This document shows, one piece after another, positions 43,850 through 51,666 of a stretch of 64,000 nt of DNA. This DNA is from Arcobacter sp. F2176 (GTDB lineage Bacteria; Campylobacterota; Campylobacteria; Campylobacterales; Arcobacteraceae). The stretch's first letter is position 1. Every line of letters starts with the position of its first letter. The translations under genes were made by a program, and so were the position numbers. The notes below the pieces were generated by a model. That model saw only the letters and a list, made by a program, of their open reading frames with translations, was not told where the DNA came from and made no database searches. The stretch is taken from contig NZ_PDJV01000011.1 in NCBI RefSeq assembly GCF_004116465.1, forward strand, positions 24,291 to 88,290, given 5' to 3'.

Positions 43850-45731
43850 TTTGAAAATAAAAGACATTAGTTTATATAGTTTTCTAGTACTTGCTTTAGG
43901 TTTGATTTTAATTAGTACTATATTATTTATTTCATTGAATAAAATAAAATCTCTTAATAATCAGTTAATCTTAATTACAAATGTGAAAAATAGTTTTTTA
44001 GAAATGAAAATTAATAGTGAAGCACTTTTAATAACAAAAAACTTAGCTGAGACTTCAAAATTGTGGTCTAAATCCATTGAAAAGTTTGAAAAAGAGATAA
44101 TTTTGTTATCTCCTGTACGAAATAAGAAGATTGAAGATTTATGGTACATAAGTAAAAAAGAGATAACTGATATTAAGGCTATTATTAATAGTAAGTTATT
44201 AGAACCGCAGAATCTACATGAAAAATCTCTTCTAATGCTAAAGGGTGAAATGTTTGCTTTAGAAGAGAATAGTAAGATGTTTTTAACTATAGATTCTTTA
44301 ACAAAAAAAATAGAGTTTCTTTTTCAATATGAAAAATTCATATTAGATGAATTTACAAAAATTGATAAAAATGATTATACTTATATTTCTAGACAAATAA
44401 CACTTACAACATATTATTCAATATTTTTTCTTCTTTTTATCATAATTTTAACTGTGACAATTATTTTTATTATGAATAAAAAAGTTTTAAAAATTGAAGT
44501 TAAATTAATGGCTACTCAAAATAGTTTAAGAGATAGTTTATCAGAGTTGAAAAACTCTAGAAAGTTGTTACAAAATATAATTGACTCTGTTCCTGCTTCA
44601 GTATTTTGGAAAGACAAAAATAATGTATATGTAGGTGCAAATAAATTCTTTTTACATGATGCTAAATGTGAAAAACAAGAAGATATAATTGGAAAAACTG
44701 ATTACGAAATGCCTTGGAAAGATACTGAAGCTTCAAAATATATTAGTGATGATAATAGTATAATGAAAAGTGGAATAGCTAGATTACAAATCGAAGAAAC
44801 CCAAACAAATGAAAAAAATGAATTAATAAAAGTATTAACCTCAAAAGTTCCTTTATTTGATATCAATAATAAAGTAATTGGAATACTTGGTATTTACATT
44901 GATATTACAGAAAAGGAGAAGATTGCAGAAGAGTTATTCCAAAAAGACAAACTTCTAGCACAACAATCTAAAATGGCCTCTATGGGAGAGATGATAGAGA
45001 ATATAGCTCACCAATGGAGACAGCCTCTATCTTTTATTCTTACTAGTGCTACAGGAATTAGGTTGAAAAATGATTATGAATGTTTAGATAGTATGTTTTT
45101 AAAAGAGTCGCTTGTTGGTATTGAAAATACAGTGAATCATTTAAATAAAACTATTGATGATTTTAGAAATTATTTTAAACCAGATAAAGAAGCAAAATTC
45201 TTCAAAATAGAATTAGTAGTAGATAATGTATTCTCTTTAGTTGAGTCAAAACTTAAAAATAAACTAATAAAAATTGTAAAAAATATTGAAGATGTAAAAG
45301 CTTTTGGTTTTGAGAATGAATTTATACAAGTATTATTGAATATCATAAATAATTCAATAGATGAATTAGAAAAAATTAAGTCAGAAAATAAACTAATATT
45401 TGTAAAAGCAAAAGAGATAGAGGTTTGTGGTAGTGAAGTTTCAAAAAATGTTTCTAAATGCAAATGTGTAGAAATAAAAATATGTGATAACGCAGGAGGA
45501 ATTCCAAAACATATTATTAAAAAAGTTTTTGATGCATATTTTACTACTAAAGCTGAAGATAAAGGTACAGGAATTGGTTTATATATGTCAAAAGAGATGA
45601 TTAAAAAACATATGAATGGCTCTATAACTGTTGAAAATAAGATTTTTACACATGAAAATAAAGAGTATATGGGAGCAGAATTTACAATTTTAATTCCTGC
45701 AGAAGAGTATGTTTTAGAAAAAAAAGAATAA
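43842..45731 (+). CDS. PAS-containing membrane sensor histidine kinase
   Basis: A 629-residue kinase. Helix 1 lies at about 12-30 and helix 2 at about 190-212, enclosing a 160-residue helical periplasmic domain. A PAS domain follows (about 240-365, SVPASVFWKDKNNVYVGANK), then H390 in ENIAHQWRQPLSFIL and an ATPase domain (NIINNSIDELE, CDNAGGIPK, GTGIGLYMSK). It overlaps the solute-binding lipoprotein gene by 8 bases. No response regulator is adjacent, so the receiver must be encoded elsewhere. The following gene is an unrelated TetR unit with its own promoter. Confidence 0.9.
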   Translation: MSDLKIKDISLYSFLVLALGLILISTILFISLNKIKSLNNQLILITNVKNSFLEMKINSEALLITKNLAETSKLWSKSIEKFEKEIILLSPVRNKKIEDLWYISKKEITDIKAIINSKLLEPQNLHEKSLLMLKGEMFALEENSKMFLTIDSLTKKIEFLFQYEKFILDEFTKIDKNDYTYISRQITLTTYYSIFFLLFIIILTVTIIFIMNKKVLKIEVKLMATQNSLRDSLSELKNSRKLLQNIIDSVPASVFWKDKNNVYVGANKFFLHDAKCEKQEDIIGKTDYEMPWKDTEASKYISDDNSIMKSGIARLQIEETQTNEKNELIKVLTSKVPLFDINNKVIGILGIYIDITEKEKIAEELFQKDKLLAQQSKMASMGEMIENIAHQWRQPLSFILTSATGIRLKNDYECLDSMFLKESLVGIENTVNHLNKTIDDFRNYFKPDKEAKFFKIELVVDNVFSLVESKLKNKLIKIVKNIEDVKAFGFENEFIQVLLNIINNSIDELEKIKSENKLIFVKAKEIEVCGSEVSKNVSKCKCVEIKICDNAGGIPKHIIKKVFDAYFTTKAEDKGTGIGLYMSKEMIKKHMNGSITVENKIFTHENKEYMGAEFTILIPAEEYVLEKKE

Positions 45732-45732
45732 T

Positions 45733-45761
45733 TTGACAAGATTTAAAAAATAAGCTAATAT
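45733..45761 (+). promoter_or_regulatory. Sigma-70 promoter of the tetR-like gene
   Basis: TTGACA (45733-45738), a 17-base spacer, and TAATAT (45756-45761) form a near-consensus promoter. The operator begins five bases downstream, covering the start-site region. Confidence 0.8.
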
Positions 45762-45765
45762 TTTA

Positions 45766-45781
45766 CCAAACAATCGTTTGG
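45766..45781. promoter_or_regulatory. TetR-type operator, copy 1
   Basis: Palindrome CCAAACAATCGTTTGG, immediately downstream of the promoter and 8 bases before the tetR start codon. The 14-base core AAACAATCGTTTGG recurs upstream of the DUF1348 gene, indicating autoregulation plus control of that gene. Confidence 0.7.
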
Positions 45782-45789
45782 GAAAATAA

Positions 45790-46344
45790 ATGGCAATCAA
45801 AAAAACATCTAAAGAAGAGATTTTAAAAGAGTCAATAAAACTTTTTAAAATAAGAGGCTATCATAATACTTCTATGGCAAATATAGCTGCGTCATGTGGT
45901 TTAATTAAAGGTAGTATTTATCATCATTTTAAAAGTAAAGATGAAATAGGTTTAGAATCTTTAAAATATATCCATGAATATTTTAAAAATAATATTTACA
46001 ATATTGCTTTTAGAGATGAATTATCGGATAAAGAAAAACTAAAACTTTTTGTTTCAAAAATAGATGAGTATTTTTTAGAAAGCGTTGGCGGTTGTTTGTT
46101 AGGAAACTTAGCTTTAGAAGTTTCATCAGTAAACTTAGAGTTTAAAGATGAGATTAAGTCATATTTTTTGGCTTGGGAAAAAGCTTTGGCAAAAATTTTA
46201 GAATCAAAATATGGTAAAGATACTTCTCTGAAACTAGCTAAAGAATATGTGTCATTGACACAAGGTGAAATTATGATGATGAATCTTTTTGATTCAAAAA
46301 AAAGATATCTAAGTGTAGGTGAAAAAATAACTCAATTATTGTAG
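45790..46344 (+). CDS. TetR-family transcriptional regulator
   Basis: A 184-residue regulator. The N-terminal helix-turn-helix is textbook: KIRGYHNTSMANIAASCGLI followed by KGSIYHHFKSKDEIGL (residues 19-56). The remaining helical domain, with VGGCLLGNLALEVSS, matches the TetR_C group that includes AcuR/NemR-like sensors. It starts 8 bases after a palindromic operator located in its own promoter, so it represses itself. The same operator precedes the DUF1348 gene 55 bases downstream. A reactive-electrophile or small organic inducer is possible by analogy but not shown. Confidence 0.92.
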   Translation: MAIKKTSKEEILKESIKLFKIRGYHNTSMANIAASCGLIKGSIYHHFKSKDEIGLESLKYIHEYFKNNIYNIAFRDELSDKEKLKLFVSKIDEYFLESVGGCLLGNLALEVSSVNLEFKDEIKSYFLAWEKALAKILESKYGKDTSLKLAKEYVSLTQGEIMMMNLFDSKKRYLSVGEKITQLL

Positions 46345-46368
46345 TTATTTTTTTTGAATTATCTATAT

Positions 46369-46382
46369 AAACAATCGTTTGG
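46369..46382. promoter_or_regulatory. TetR-type operator, copy 2
   Basis: AAACAATCGTTTGG is identical to 45768-45781. It sits between tetR and the DUF1348 gene, overlapping an AT-rich -10-like TATAAA and 17 bases before the TTG start. Confidence 0.65.
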
Positions 46383-46399
46383 TTGATGAAAGGAAAAAT

Positions 46400-46873
46400 T
46401 TGAAAACAGAAATAAGAAAACCACTACCACCTTTTGATTATGAAAGTGCTAGTATAAAAGTAAAAATGGCAGAAAATGGATGGAACAGTAAAGATGCAAA
46501 AAAAATATCTCTTGCTTATACTATTGATAGTCTTTGGCGAAATAGAGATGAGTTTATAAATGGAAGAGATGAGATTATTGAGTTTTTGGAAAATAAATAT
46601 CAAAAAGAGTTGGACTATAGATTGTGTAAAGAGTTATGGGCATATACTGAGAATAAAATAGCAGTAAGATTTGCCTATGAGTGGCACGATGGGAGTGGAC
46701 AATGGTATAGAAGCTATGGAAATGAGAACTGGGAATTCAATGAAAATGGTCTTATGAAAAATAGATATGCTTGTATAAATGATTTAAAAATAAAAGAAGA
46801 TGAACGAAAGTTTTTGTGGAATGGAAATACAAGACCAGATGATTATGCAAGTTTGAGTGAAATGGGTTTATAA
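46400..46873 (+). CDS. DUF1348 / NTF2-like protein
   Basis: A 157-residue protein with the SnoaL/NTF2-like cone fold: [60 protein letters not shown] and [13 protein letters not shown], all highly conserved in DUF1348. The start is taken at TTG 46400 because AAAGGA sits six bases before it; an upstream TTG at 46379 falls inside the operator. It is controlled by the adjacent TetR protein. The biochemical role is unknown; regulated expression suggests a response to a toxic or signalling compound. Confidence 0.88.
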   Translation: MKTEIRKPLPPFDYESASIKVKMAENGWNSKDAKKISLAYTIDSLWRNRDEFINGRDEIIEFLENKYQKELDYRLCKELWAYTENKIAVRFAYEWHDGSGQWYRSYGNENWEFNENGLMKNRYACINDLKIKEDERKFLWNGNTRPDDYASLSEMGL

Positions 46874-46921
46874 AATATACTTTGTGTTAAAATTCTCTCA
46901 TTTAAAAAAGAGATAATAATT

Positions 46922-47671
46922 ATGACAGAAAAATTTGACTTTACAATGATAGTTTTAAAAAATGATCAATACGATGGTTGTATAATTGATACTTCAACCA
47001 TACCTAAAGATATAGAAGATTTTGAGAAAGACTTACTTCTAATTCTTGAAAACTTAGAAAATAAAAAGTTATTATGGATAAAATTAATGATTGAAGAATC
47101 AAGTCTGATTTCCATACTTACAAATCATGGATTTGTTTTTCACCATTGTAATGAGAGAGATATTACTTTAGTGAAAAAACTTATTCAAAAACCTGTGATT
47201 CCAACTGCTACAAACCATACTTTAGGAGTAGGGGCAGTTGTAATAGCTGATAATAAACTATTAGTTATCAAAGATAAAATTTATCAAGGTTATAAACTTC
47301 CTGGTGGTCATATTGATGATAGTGAAAATATTACTAGTGCTTTGATTCGAGAAGTATATGAAGAGACAGGTATAAATATTAAATTTGATTCCATAATAAG
47401 TTTAAGACATATTTCTCCTGGACAATTTAATGAATCAAATCTTTATCTTGTGTGTCGTGCTACTGCTTTAACAAAAGAGATAAATATAATAGATACAGAT
47501 GAAATATTAGAAGCTAAATGGATGGATGTTGATACTTATTTAAATCTTGATGATGTTCATCCTTTTAATAAAAAGATAGTAAAAACTGCTTTGGAAAATG
47601 AAGGGTTTAAAATAATTGATAGTGAGAATTTGATTCATAGAAAAGATTTAAACTACGAAATATTTTTTTAA
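46922..47671 (+). CDS. Nudix hydrolase with N-terminal pre-Nudix domain
   Basis: A 249-residue enzyme. Residues 1-90 form the pre-Nudix domain seen in NUDT6/8-type proteins (LLWIKLMIEESSLISILTNH, GFVFHHCNERD). The Nudix domain begins THTLGVGAVVIADNKLLVIK and has a complete Nudix box, GX5EX7REVYEETGI (about 123-145). It should hydrolyse a nucleoside diphosphate linked to another moiety, and relatives act on ADP-ribose, NADH or CoA. AAAGAGATAATAATT is a poor ribosome site before the ATG. A perfect hairpin follows. Confidence 0.9.
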   Translation: MTEKFDFTMIVLKNDQYDGCIIDTSTIPKDIEDFEKDLLLILENLENKKLLWIKLMIEESSLISILTNHGFVFHHCNERDITLVKKLIQKPVIPTATNHTLGVGAVVIADNKLLVIKDKIYQGYKLPGGHIDDSENITSALIREVYEETGINIKFDSIISLRHISPGQFNESNLYLVCRATALTKEINIIDTDEILEAKWMDVDTYLNLDDVHPFNKKIVKTALENEGFKIIDSENLIHRKDLNYEIFF

Positions 47672-47702
47672 TATATAAGTAAGGAAATTCCTTACTTATA
47701 TA
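47672..47702. terminator. Perfect 15-bp palindromic hairpin
   Basis: TATATAAGTAAGGAA, a single A, then the exact reverse complement, between the convergent Nudix and aldA genes. The likely role is bidirectional termination, as each gene ends at its edge. Confidence 0.65.
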
Positions 47703-47704
47703 AT

Positions 47705-49153
47705 TTATTGTTTATTTAAATCGTATTGTAAATATACAACTTTTGTTTGTAAGAACTCTTCTAAACCATGTTTACCATCAGCTCCACCAATACCTGATTT
47801 TCTCCATCCTGCATGGAATCCTTGCATTGCTTCGAAGTTTTCTCTATTGATATATGTTTCACCAAATTTTATCTCTTTGCAAGCTCTCATTGCCACATCG
47901 ATATTTTGTGTATAAATAGATGAAGTCAATCCAAATTCACTATCATTTGCTAAAGCAATAGCTTCATCAAGTGTTTCAAAAGTCATAATAGGAAGTACTG
48001 GCCCAAATATTTCTTCTTGGATGATAGCCATATCTTGTTTTACATCTACTAGAACTGTTGGTTCGTAATAAAAACCATCATCTCTTTCTGCTCTTTTTCC
48101 ACCAGTTGTAATAGTTGCTCCATCTTCCACTGCAGTATCTATTAAGCTTTGAACATGATTAATTGCATCTTCATTAATAAGTGGTCCCATATCAACTTCT
48201 TCTTTTAATGGATTTCCATAAGTTGTAGCTTCCATAGCTTTTGTCATTTTTTCAATAAATTCTTTTGCTATACTTTTATGCACATAAACTCTTTCAGCAC
48301 AATTACAAACTTGACCGTTATTTATAACTCTTGAGTTTTTGATAGCTTCAACTGCTAAATCTAAGTTTGCATCTGCCATTACAATAGCTGGTGCTTTTCC
48401 ACCAAGTTCTAATGATACTTTTGTCACATTTTTTGCAGCTGCTTCCATGATTTTAACACCTGTTGGAACACTTCCTGTAAAACTTACAATTCCAACTTTT
48501 TCATGACCTGCAAGAGGGCTTCCCACTTCAGCTCCTGTTCCACTTATTAGATTGAATACTCCTTTAGGAAGTCCAACTTCATCTACTAATTTTGCAAATT
48601 CAAAGGCATTGTTTGGAGTTTCACTACTAGGTTTTATAACTATTGTATTTCCTGTTAAAAGTGCAGGGGCTAGTTTTCTAGCAATTAAGAAAAATGGAAA
48701 GTTCCATGGTAAAATACCAGCTGCAACTCCTATTGGTAATTTAAATAAAAAAATATTTTCATTTGGTCTATCACTTTGAATAATCTCACCTTCATATCTT
48801 CTAGCCCATTCAGCCATATAATCCATATAATCGGCAGTAAAATTAACTTCAACAGTAGCTAAACCTAAAACTTTTCCTTGTTCTTCTGATATAACTCTTG
48901 CTAACATGCTTGCATTATCTCTAATTTTTTGTGCAATTTTTTTAAGATAATTTCCTCGTTCAACTGCTGGTAGTTTTTCCCATGAGCTTTGAGCTTCTTG
49001 GGCTGATTCAACAGCTTGATTAACATCGTCCTCTGTTCCTATTGGAATATAAGAAATAATTTGTTTATCTGATGGATTAATAACTGGTTCTTTTTCAACA
49101 TGATTGATAAACTCGCCATTTATGTACATTTGGTAGACTTTTGCTTCTTCCAT
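47705..49153 (-). CDS. aldA: Lactaldehyde dehydrogenase-like aldehyde dehydrogenase
   Basis: A 482-residue NAD-dependent dehydrogenase close to E. coli AldA. Landmarks: GILPWNFPFFLIARKLAPAL, the catalytic Glu in SLELGGKAPAIV, the nucleophile in NNGQVCNCAERVYV (about residue 288), and near the C-terminus NFEAMQGFHAGWRKSGIGGA, a run characteristic of AldA. It oxidises L-lactaldehyde or glycolaldehyde to the acid in fucose, rhamnose or glycol metabolism; those pathways are not in the window. An AAGGAGAAT precedes the ATG. It is monocistronic. Confidence 0.9.
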   Translation of the reverse strand: MEEAKVYQMYINGEFINHVEKEPVINPSDKQIISYIPIGTEDDVNQAVESAQEAQSSWEKLPAVERGNYLKKIAQKIRDNASMLARVISEEQGKVLGLATVEVNFTADYMDYMAEWARRYEGEIIQSDRPNENIFLFKLPIGVAAGILPWNFPFFLIARKLAPALLTGNTIVIKPSSETPNNAFEFAKLVDEVGLPKGVFNLISGTGAEVGSPLAGHEKVGIVSFTGSVPTGVKIMEAAAKNVTKVSLELGGKAPAIVMADANLDLAVEAIKNSRVINNGQVCNCAERVYVHKSIAKEFIEKMTKAMEATTYGNPLKEEVDMGPLINEDAINHVQSLIDTAVEDGATITTGGKRAERDDGFYYEPTVLVDVKQDMAIIQEEIFGPVLPIMTFETLDEAIALANDSEFGLTSSIYTQNIDVAMRACKEIKFGETYINRENFEAMQGFHAGWRKSGIGGADGKHGLEEFLQTKVVYLQYDLNKQ

Positions 49154-49347
49154 AATATTCTCCTTTAGATTGTTTTAATTGTGTAAGGAATATGTTACTC
49201 TTTCATAGTTAATGAATAATAAATAAAAAGAAATTAGGTTTTTCTATTAAGTTTTTATGGTACTATTTTTAAAAATACATTAATAAAAATGTGAACATTA
49301 AAGAAAATGAAGTTAAAATTCTAATATAAATATATAAAAGAGACTAA

Positions 49348-50298
49348 ATGAAATATAAAATATTTGTAGATGGACAATTTGGAACAACTGGATTAAAAAT
49401 CCACGAGATGTTAAAGAATAGAAAAGAGCTTGAAATTTTGACGATTTCAGAAGATGATAAAAAAGATATTGATGTTAAGACAAAGCTATTAAATGAGGCT
49501 GATTTAGTATTTTTATGTCTACCTGATGTTGCTTCAAAAGAATCAGTAAAACTTATAACAAATGAAAATACAAAAGTTATAGATGCAAGTACAGCTCACA
49601 GAACAAATGAAGATTGGACTTATGGAATTGCTGAATTAACTCCTACACAAAGAGAAAAAATAAAAAACTCTAACAGAGTTTGTGTGCCAGGTTGCCATGC
49701 AAGTGGTTTTATTATGGCTATGAAACCTCTAATTGACAATGAAATTGTTTCACCAAAAGATAAGATTGTATGTCACTCAATCACAGGATATAGTGGTGGA
49801 GGTAGAGGTTTAATTGATATTTATGAAGACCCTAAAAATGAAGGAAAATTTTTAAGCCAAAGACCTTATGCCTTGGGATTATCTCATAAACATTTACCTG
49901 AAATGAAACATGTTTTAGGATTAAAATATGCTCCATTTTTCACCCCAAGTGTTGGTAACTTTGAGCAAGGTATGCTGGTAATGTCTTATTTAATAAAAAG
50001 TGAACTTTTAAATAAAAAGATTACTAGAAATGAAATAGTAGACTTGTATAAAGAGTACTATAAGTGTGAGCAGTTTGTAAAAATCATTGAAGATGATTTT
50101 GAATATCTTGATGATGGGTTTTTAGATGCAATGAAATGCAACAATACAAATAGAATCGAAATCTCAGTTTATGAAAGCGAAGATTATATACTTGTAATCT
50201 CAAGACTTGATAATCTAGGAAAAGGTGCTTCAGGAGCTGCTGTTCAAAATATGAACATCATGTTAGGAGTTGATGAAAAGTTGGGCTTAAAGCTATAA
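49348..50298 (+). CDS. argC: N-acetyl-gamma-glutamyl-phosphate reductase (short type)
   Basis: A 316-residue NADPH-dependent enzyme for the third step of arginine synthesis. The nucleotide loop is DGQFGTTGLKIHEM (residues 8-21) and the catalytic cysteine is in VCVPGCHASGFIMA. ITGYSGGGRGLIDIYEDPKN and LSHKHLPEMKHVLG follow. The shorter length and GTTGL motif mark the type 2 ArgC group. Other arg genes are not adjacent. A Crp-like regulator gene starts the base after its stop, so the two are translationally linked. An AAAAGAGAC precedes the ATG. Confidence 0.92.
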   Translation: MKYKIFVDGQFGTTGLKIHEMLKNRKELEILTISEDDKKDIDVKTKLLNEADLVFLCLPDVASKESVKLITNENTKVIDASTAHRTNEDWTYGIAELTPTQREKIKNSNRVCVPGCHASGFIMAMKPLIDNEIVSPKDKIVCHSITGYSGGGRGLIDIYEDPKNEGKFLSQRPYALGLSHKHLPEMKHVLGLKYAPFFTPSVGNFEQGMLVMSYLIKSELLNKKITRNEIVDLYKEYYKCEQFVKIIEDDFEYLDDGFLDAMKCNNTNRIEISVYESEDYILVISRLDNLGKGASGAAVQNMNIMLGVDEKLGLKL

Positions 50299-50907
50299 AT
50301 GTCAAATCAAAAGGAAGAGCTTGATTGTTTTAAACAGTTAAGAGAAGTTTGTAAAGAGTATCAAGACTTTTCCGATGATTCTTTTGAAAAGTTAAAAAAA
50401 ATAAGCTTTTTAAAAGAAGCAAAAAAAGGTGAGATTTTACAAGATGTATACTCACTTGCAAAATATATCTACTTTATCTGTAAGGGTATTTTGCGCACCT
50501 TTTTTTTAAATTCTAACGGTGCTATTTATACTAAAAATTTATTTTCTGAAAACTATTTTTCTGCTTCAAAAGTTTCACTTCTAACAGGTGAAGATTCGTA
50601 TCTTTGTATTGATGCTTTAGAAGACTCTATTTTAATATGTATTGATTTTAAAGAGTACAAAAAACTAATAGAAAAAAACGATGAGTTTAAAAACTTTTAT
50701 ATAAATTATCTAGAAAAAAACTGGGTAATTATAAAAGAAAAAAATGAGATTTCTCTAATATTTGATGATGCAAGTATAAGATATGAAAGTTTCATAAAAA
50801 ACAATCCAAATATACAAAACAGAATTCCACTTCACCATATAGCAAACCACCTTGGTATTACTCCTACACAGCTAAGTAGAATTAGAAAAAAAATAAAAGA
50901 AAACTAA
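50299..50907 (+). CDS. Crp/Fnr-family transcriptional regulator
   Basis: A 202-residue protein. The N-terminal cyclic-nucleotide-binding-like barrel covers about 25-130 (AKKGEILQDVYSLAKYIYFI, CKGILRTFFLNSNGAIYTKN), and a C-terminal helix-turn-helix lies near 175-200 (HHIANHLGITPTQLSRIRKK). The Fnr cysteine cluster is absent, so it is not an iron-sulfur oxygen sensor. It follows argC without a gap. Its stop codon overlaps that of the convergent NYN gene. Confidence 0.88.
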   Translation: MSNQKEELDCFKQLREVCKEYQDFSDDSFEKLKKISFLKEAKKGEILQDVYSLAKYIYFICKGILRTFFLNSNGAIYTKNLFSENYFSASKVSLLTGEDSYLCIDALEDSILICIDFKEYKKLIEKNDEFKNFYINYLEKNWVIIKEKNEISLIFDDASIRYESFIKNNPNIQNRIPLHHIANHLGITPTQLSRIRKKIKEN

Positions 50908-51605
50908 TCAATCACTCTTATAAATATATGTACATTTCTATTTTTATTAAATGGTATTTCATTTAACTCAAGATAATCCAATGATTTCATTAGTTTTCCA
51001 TACTTATCATATCCATATGTTCTTGGGTCAAATGAAGGGTAGTTTTTATTTATATGTTTAACTACTGCTGATAAATTTGCCCAGTCATCATCATCTGATA
51101 CGGCCATTACAGCTTTTGTGATTATATCTTTTAATTTATTTTGTTCATTATTTGTTTGGGTTATCTCTTTTATTTCTCGTAAGTTCTCTGTATAAACAAA
51201 CTTATCACAAGCTGAGATAAATGCTTCTGGTGTTTTTTGTTCTCCAAAGCCATAGACTTTTAGACCTGATTCTCTAATTCTTGTAGCCAATCTTGTAAAG
51301 TCGCTATCAGAAGAGATTATACAAAAACCATCAAGTCGATTTTCATGTAATATATCCATAGCATCAATTATAAGAGAAGAATCAGTGGCATTTTTCCCAT
51401 TTGTATAACTAAATTGTTGAATAGGTTGTATTGCATGTGTATGCAAATGCTCTTTCCAACCTTTTAGTTGAGAAGTTGTCCAGTCCCCATAAGCTCTTTT
51501 TATATTTGTAATCCCAAATTTTGCTATCTCTTCTAATAATTCAGAGATAACAGATGCTTGTGCATTATCTGCATCAATCAAGACTGCTAATTTGTCTGTA
51601 CTCAT
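50904..51605 (-). CDS. NYN-domain protein with C-terminal OST-HTH/LOTUS domain
   Basis: About 233 residues. The N-terminal PIN-like NYN domain has the acidic metal site: LAVLIDADNAQ (start), KNATDSSLIIDAMDIL, and CIISSDSDFTRLATRIRESG. The C-terminal 75 residues fit an OST-HTH/LOTUS domain: ADDDWANLSAVVKHI-like then TYGYDKYGKLMKSLDYLEL. NYN proteins of the LabA/limkain group are predicted ribonucleases. The start is uncertain: ATG 51605 overlaps the end of an 8-codon upstream frame, while ATG 51614 is three codons upstream but lacks a well-placed ribosome site. Confidence 0.85.
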   Translation of the reverse strand: MSTDKLAVLIDADNAQASVISELLEEIAKFGITNIKRAYGDWTTSQLKGWKEHLHTHAIQPIQQFSYTNGKNATDSSLIIDAMDILHENRLDGFCIISSDSDFTRLATRIRESGLKVYGFGEQKTPEAFISACDKFVYTENLREIKEITQTNNEQNKLKDIITKAVMAVSDDDDWANLSAVVKHINKNYPSFDPRTYGYDKYGKLMKSLDYLELNEIPFNKNRNVHIFIRVID

Positions 51606-51643
51606 TTCATCCATTTTATTAAATCCATTTTATTAAATCCTTT
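51602..51643 (-). promoter_or_regulatory. Duplicated ribosome-site region and 8-codon upstream frame
   Basis: AAAGGA (51643-51638) is followed by two copies of the 14-base unit GGATTTAATAAAAT. The properly spaced start is ATG 51628-51626, opening a frame of eight codons whose TGA overlaps ATG 51605 as ATGA. Without the duplication, AAAGGA would sit about nine bases before ATG 51614. Confidence 0.5.
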
Positions 51644-51666
51644 ATATTAAATATTATACCTAATTA

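Noticed and set aside
45170..45739. A 189-residue minus-strand frame opposite the kinase ATPase domain
   Set aside because: The opposite strand encodes all kinase boxes, and this frame has no independent support.
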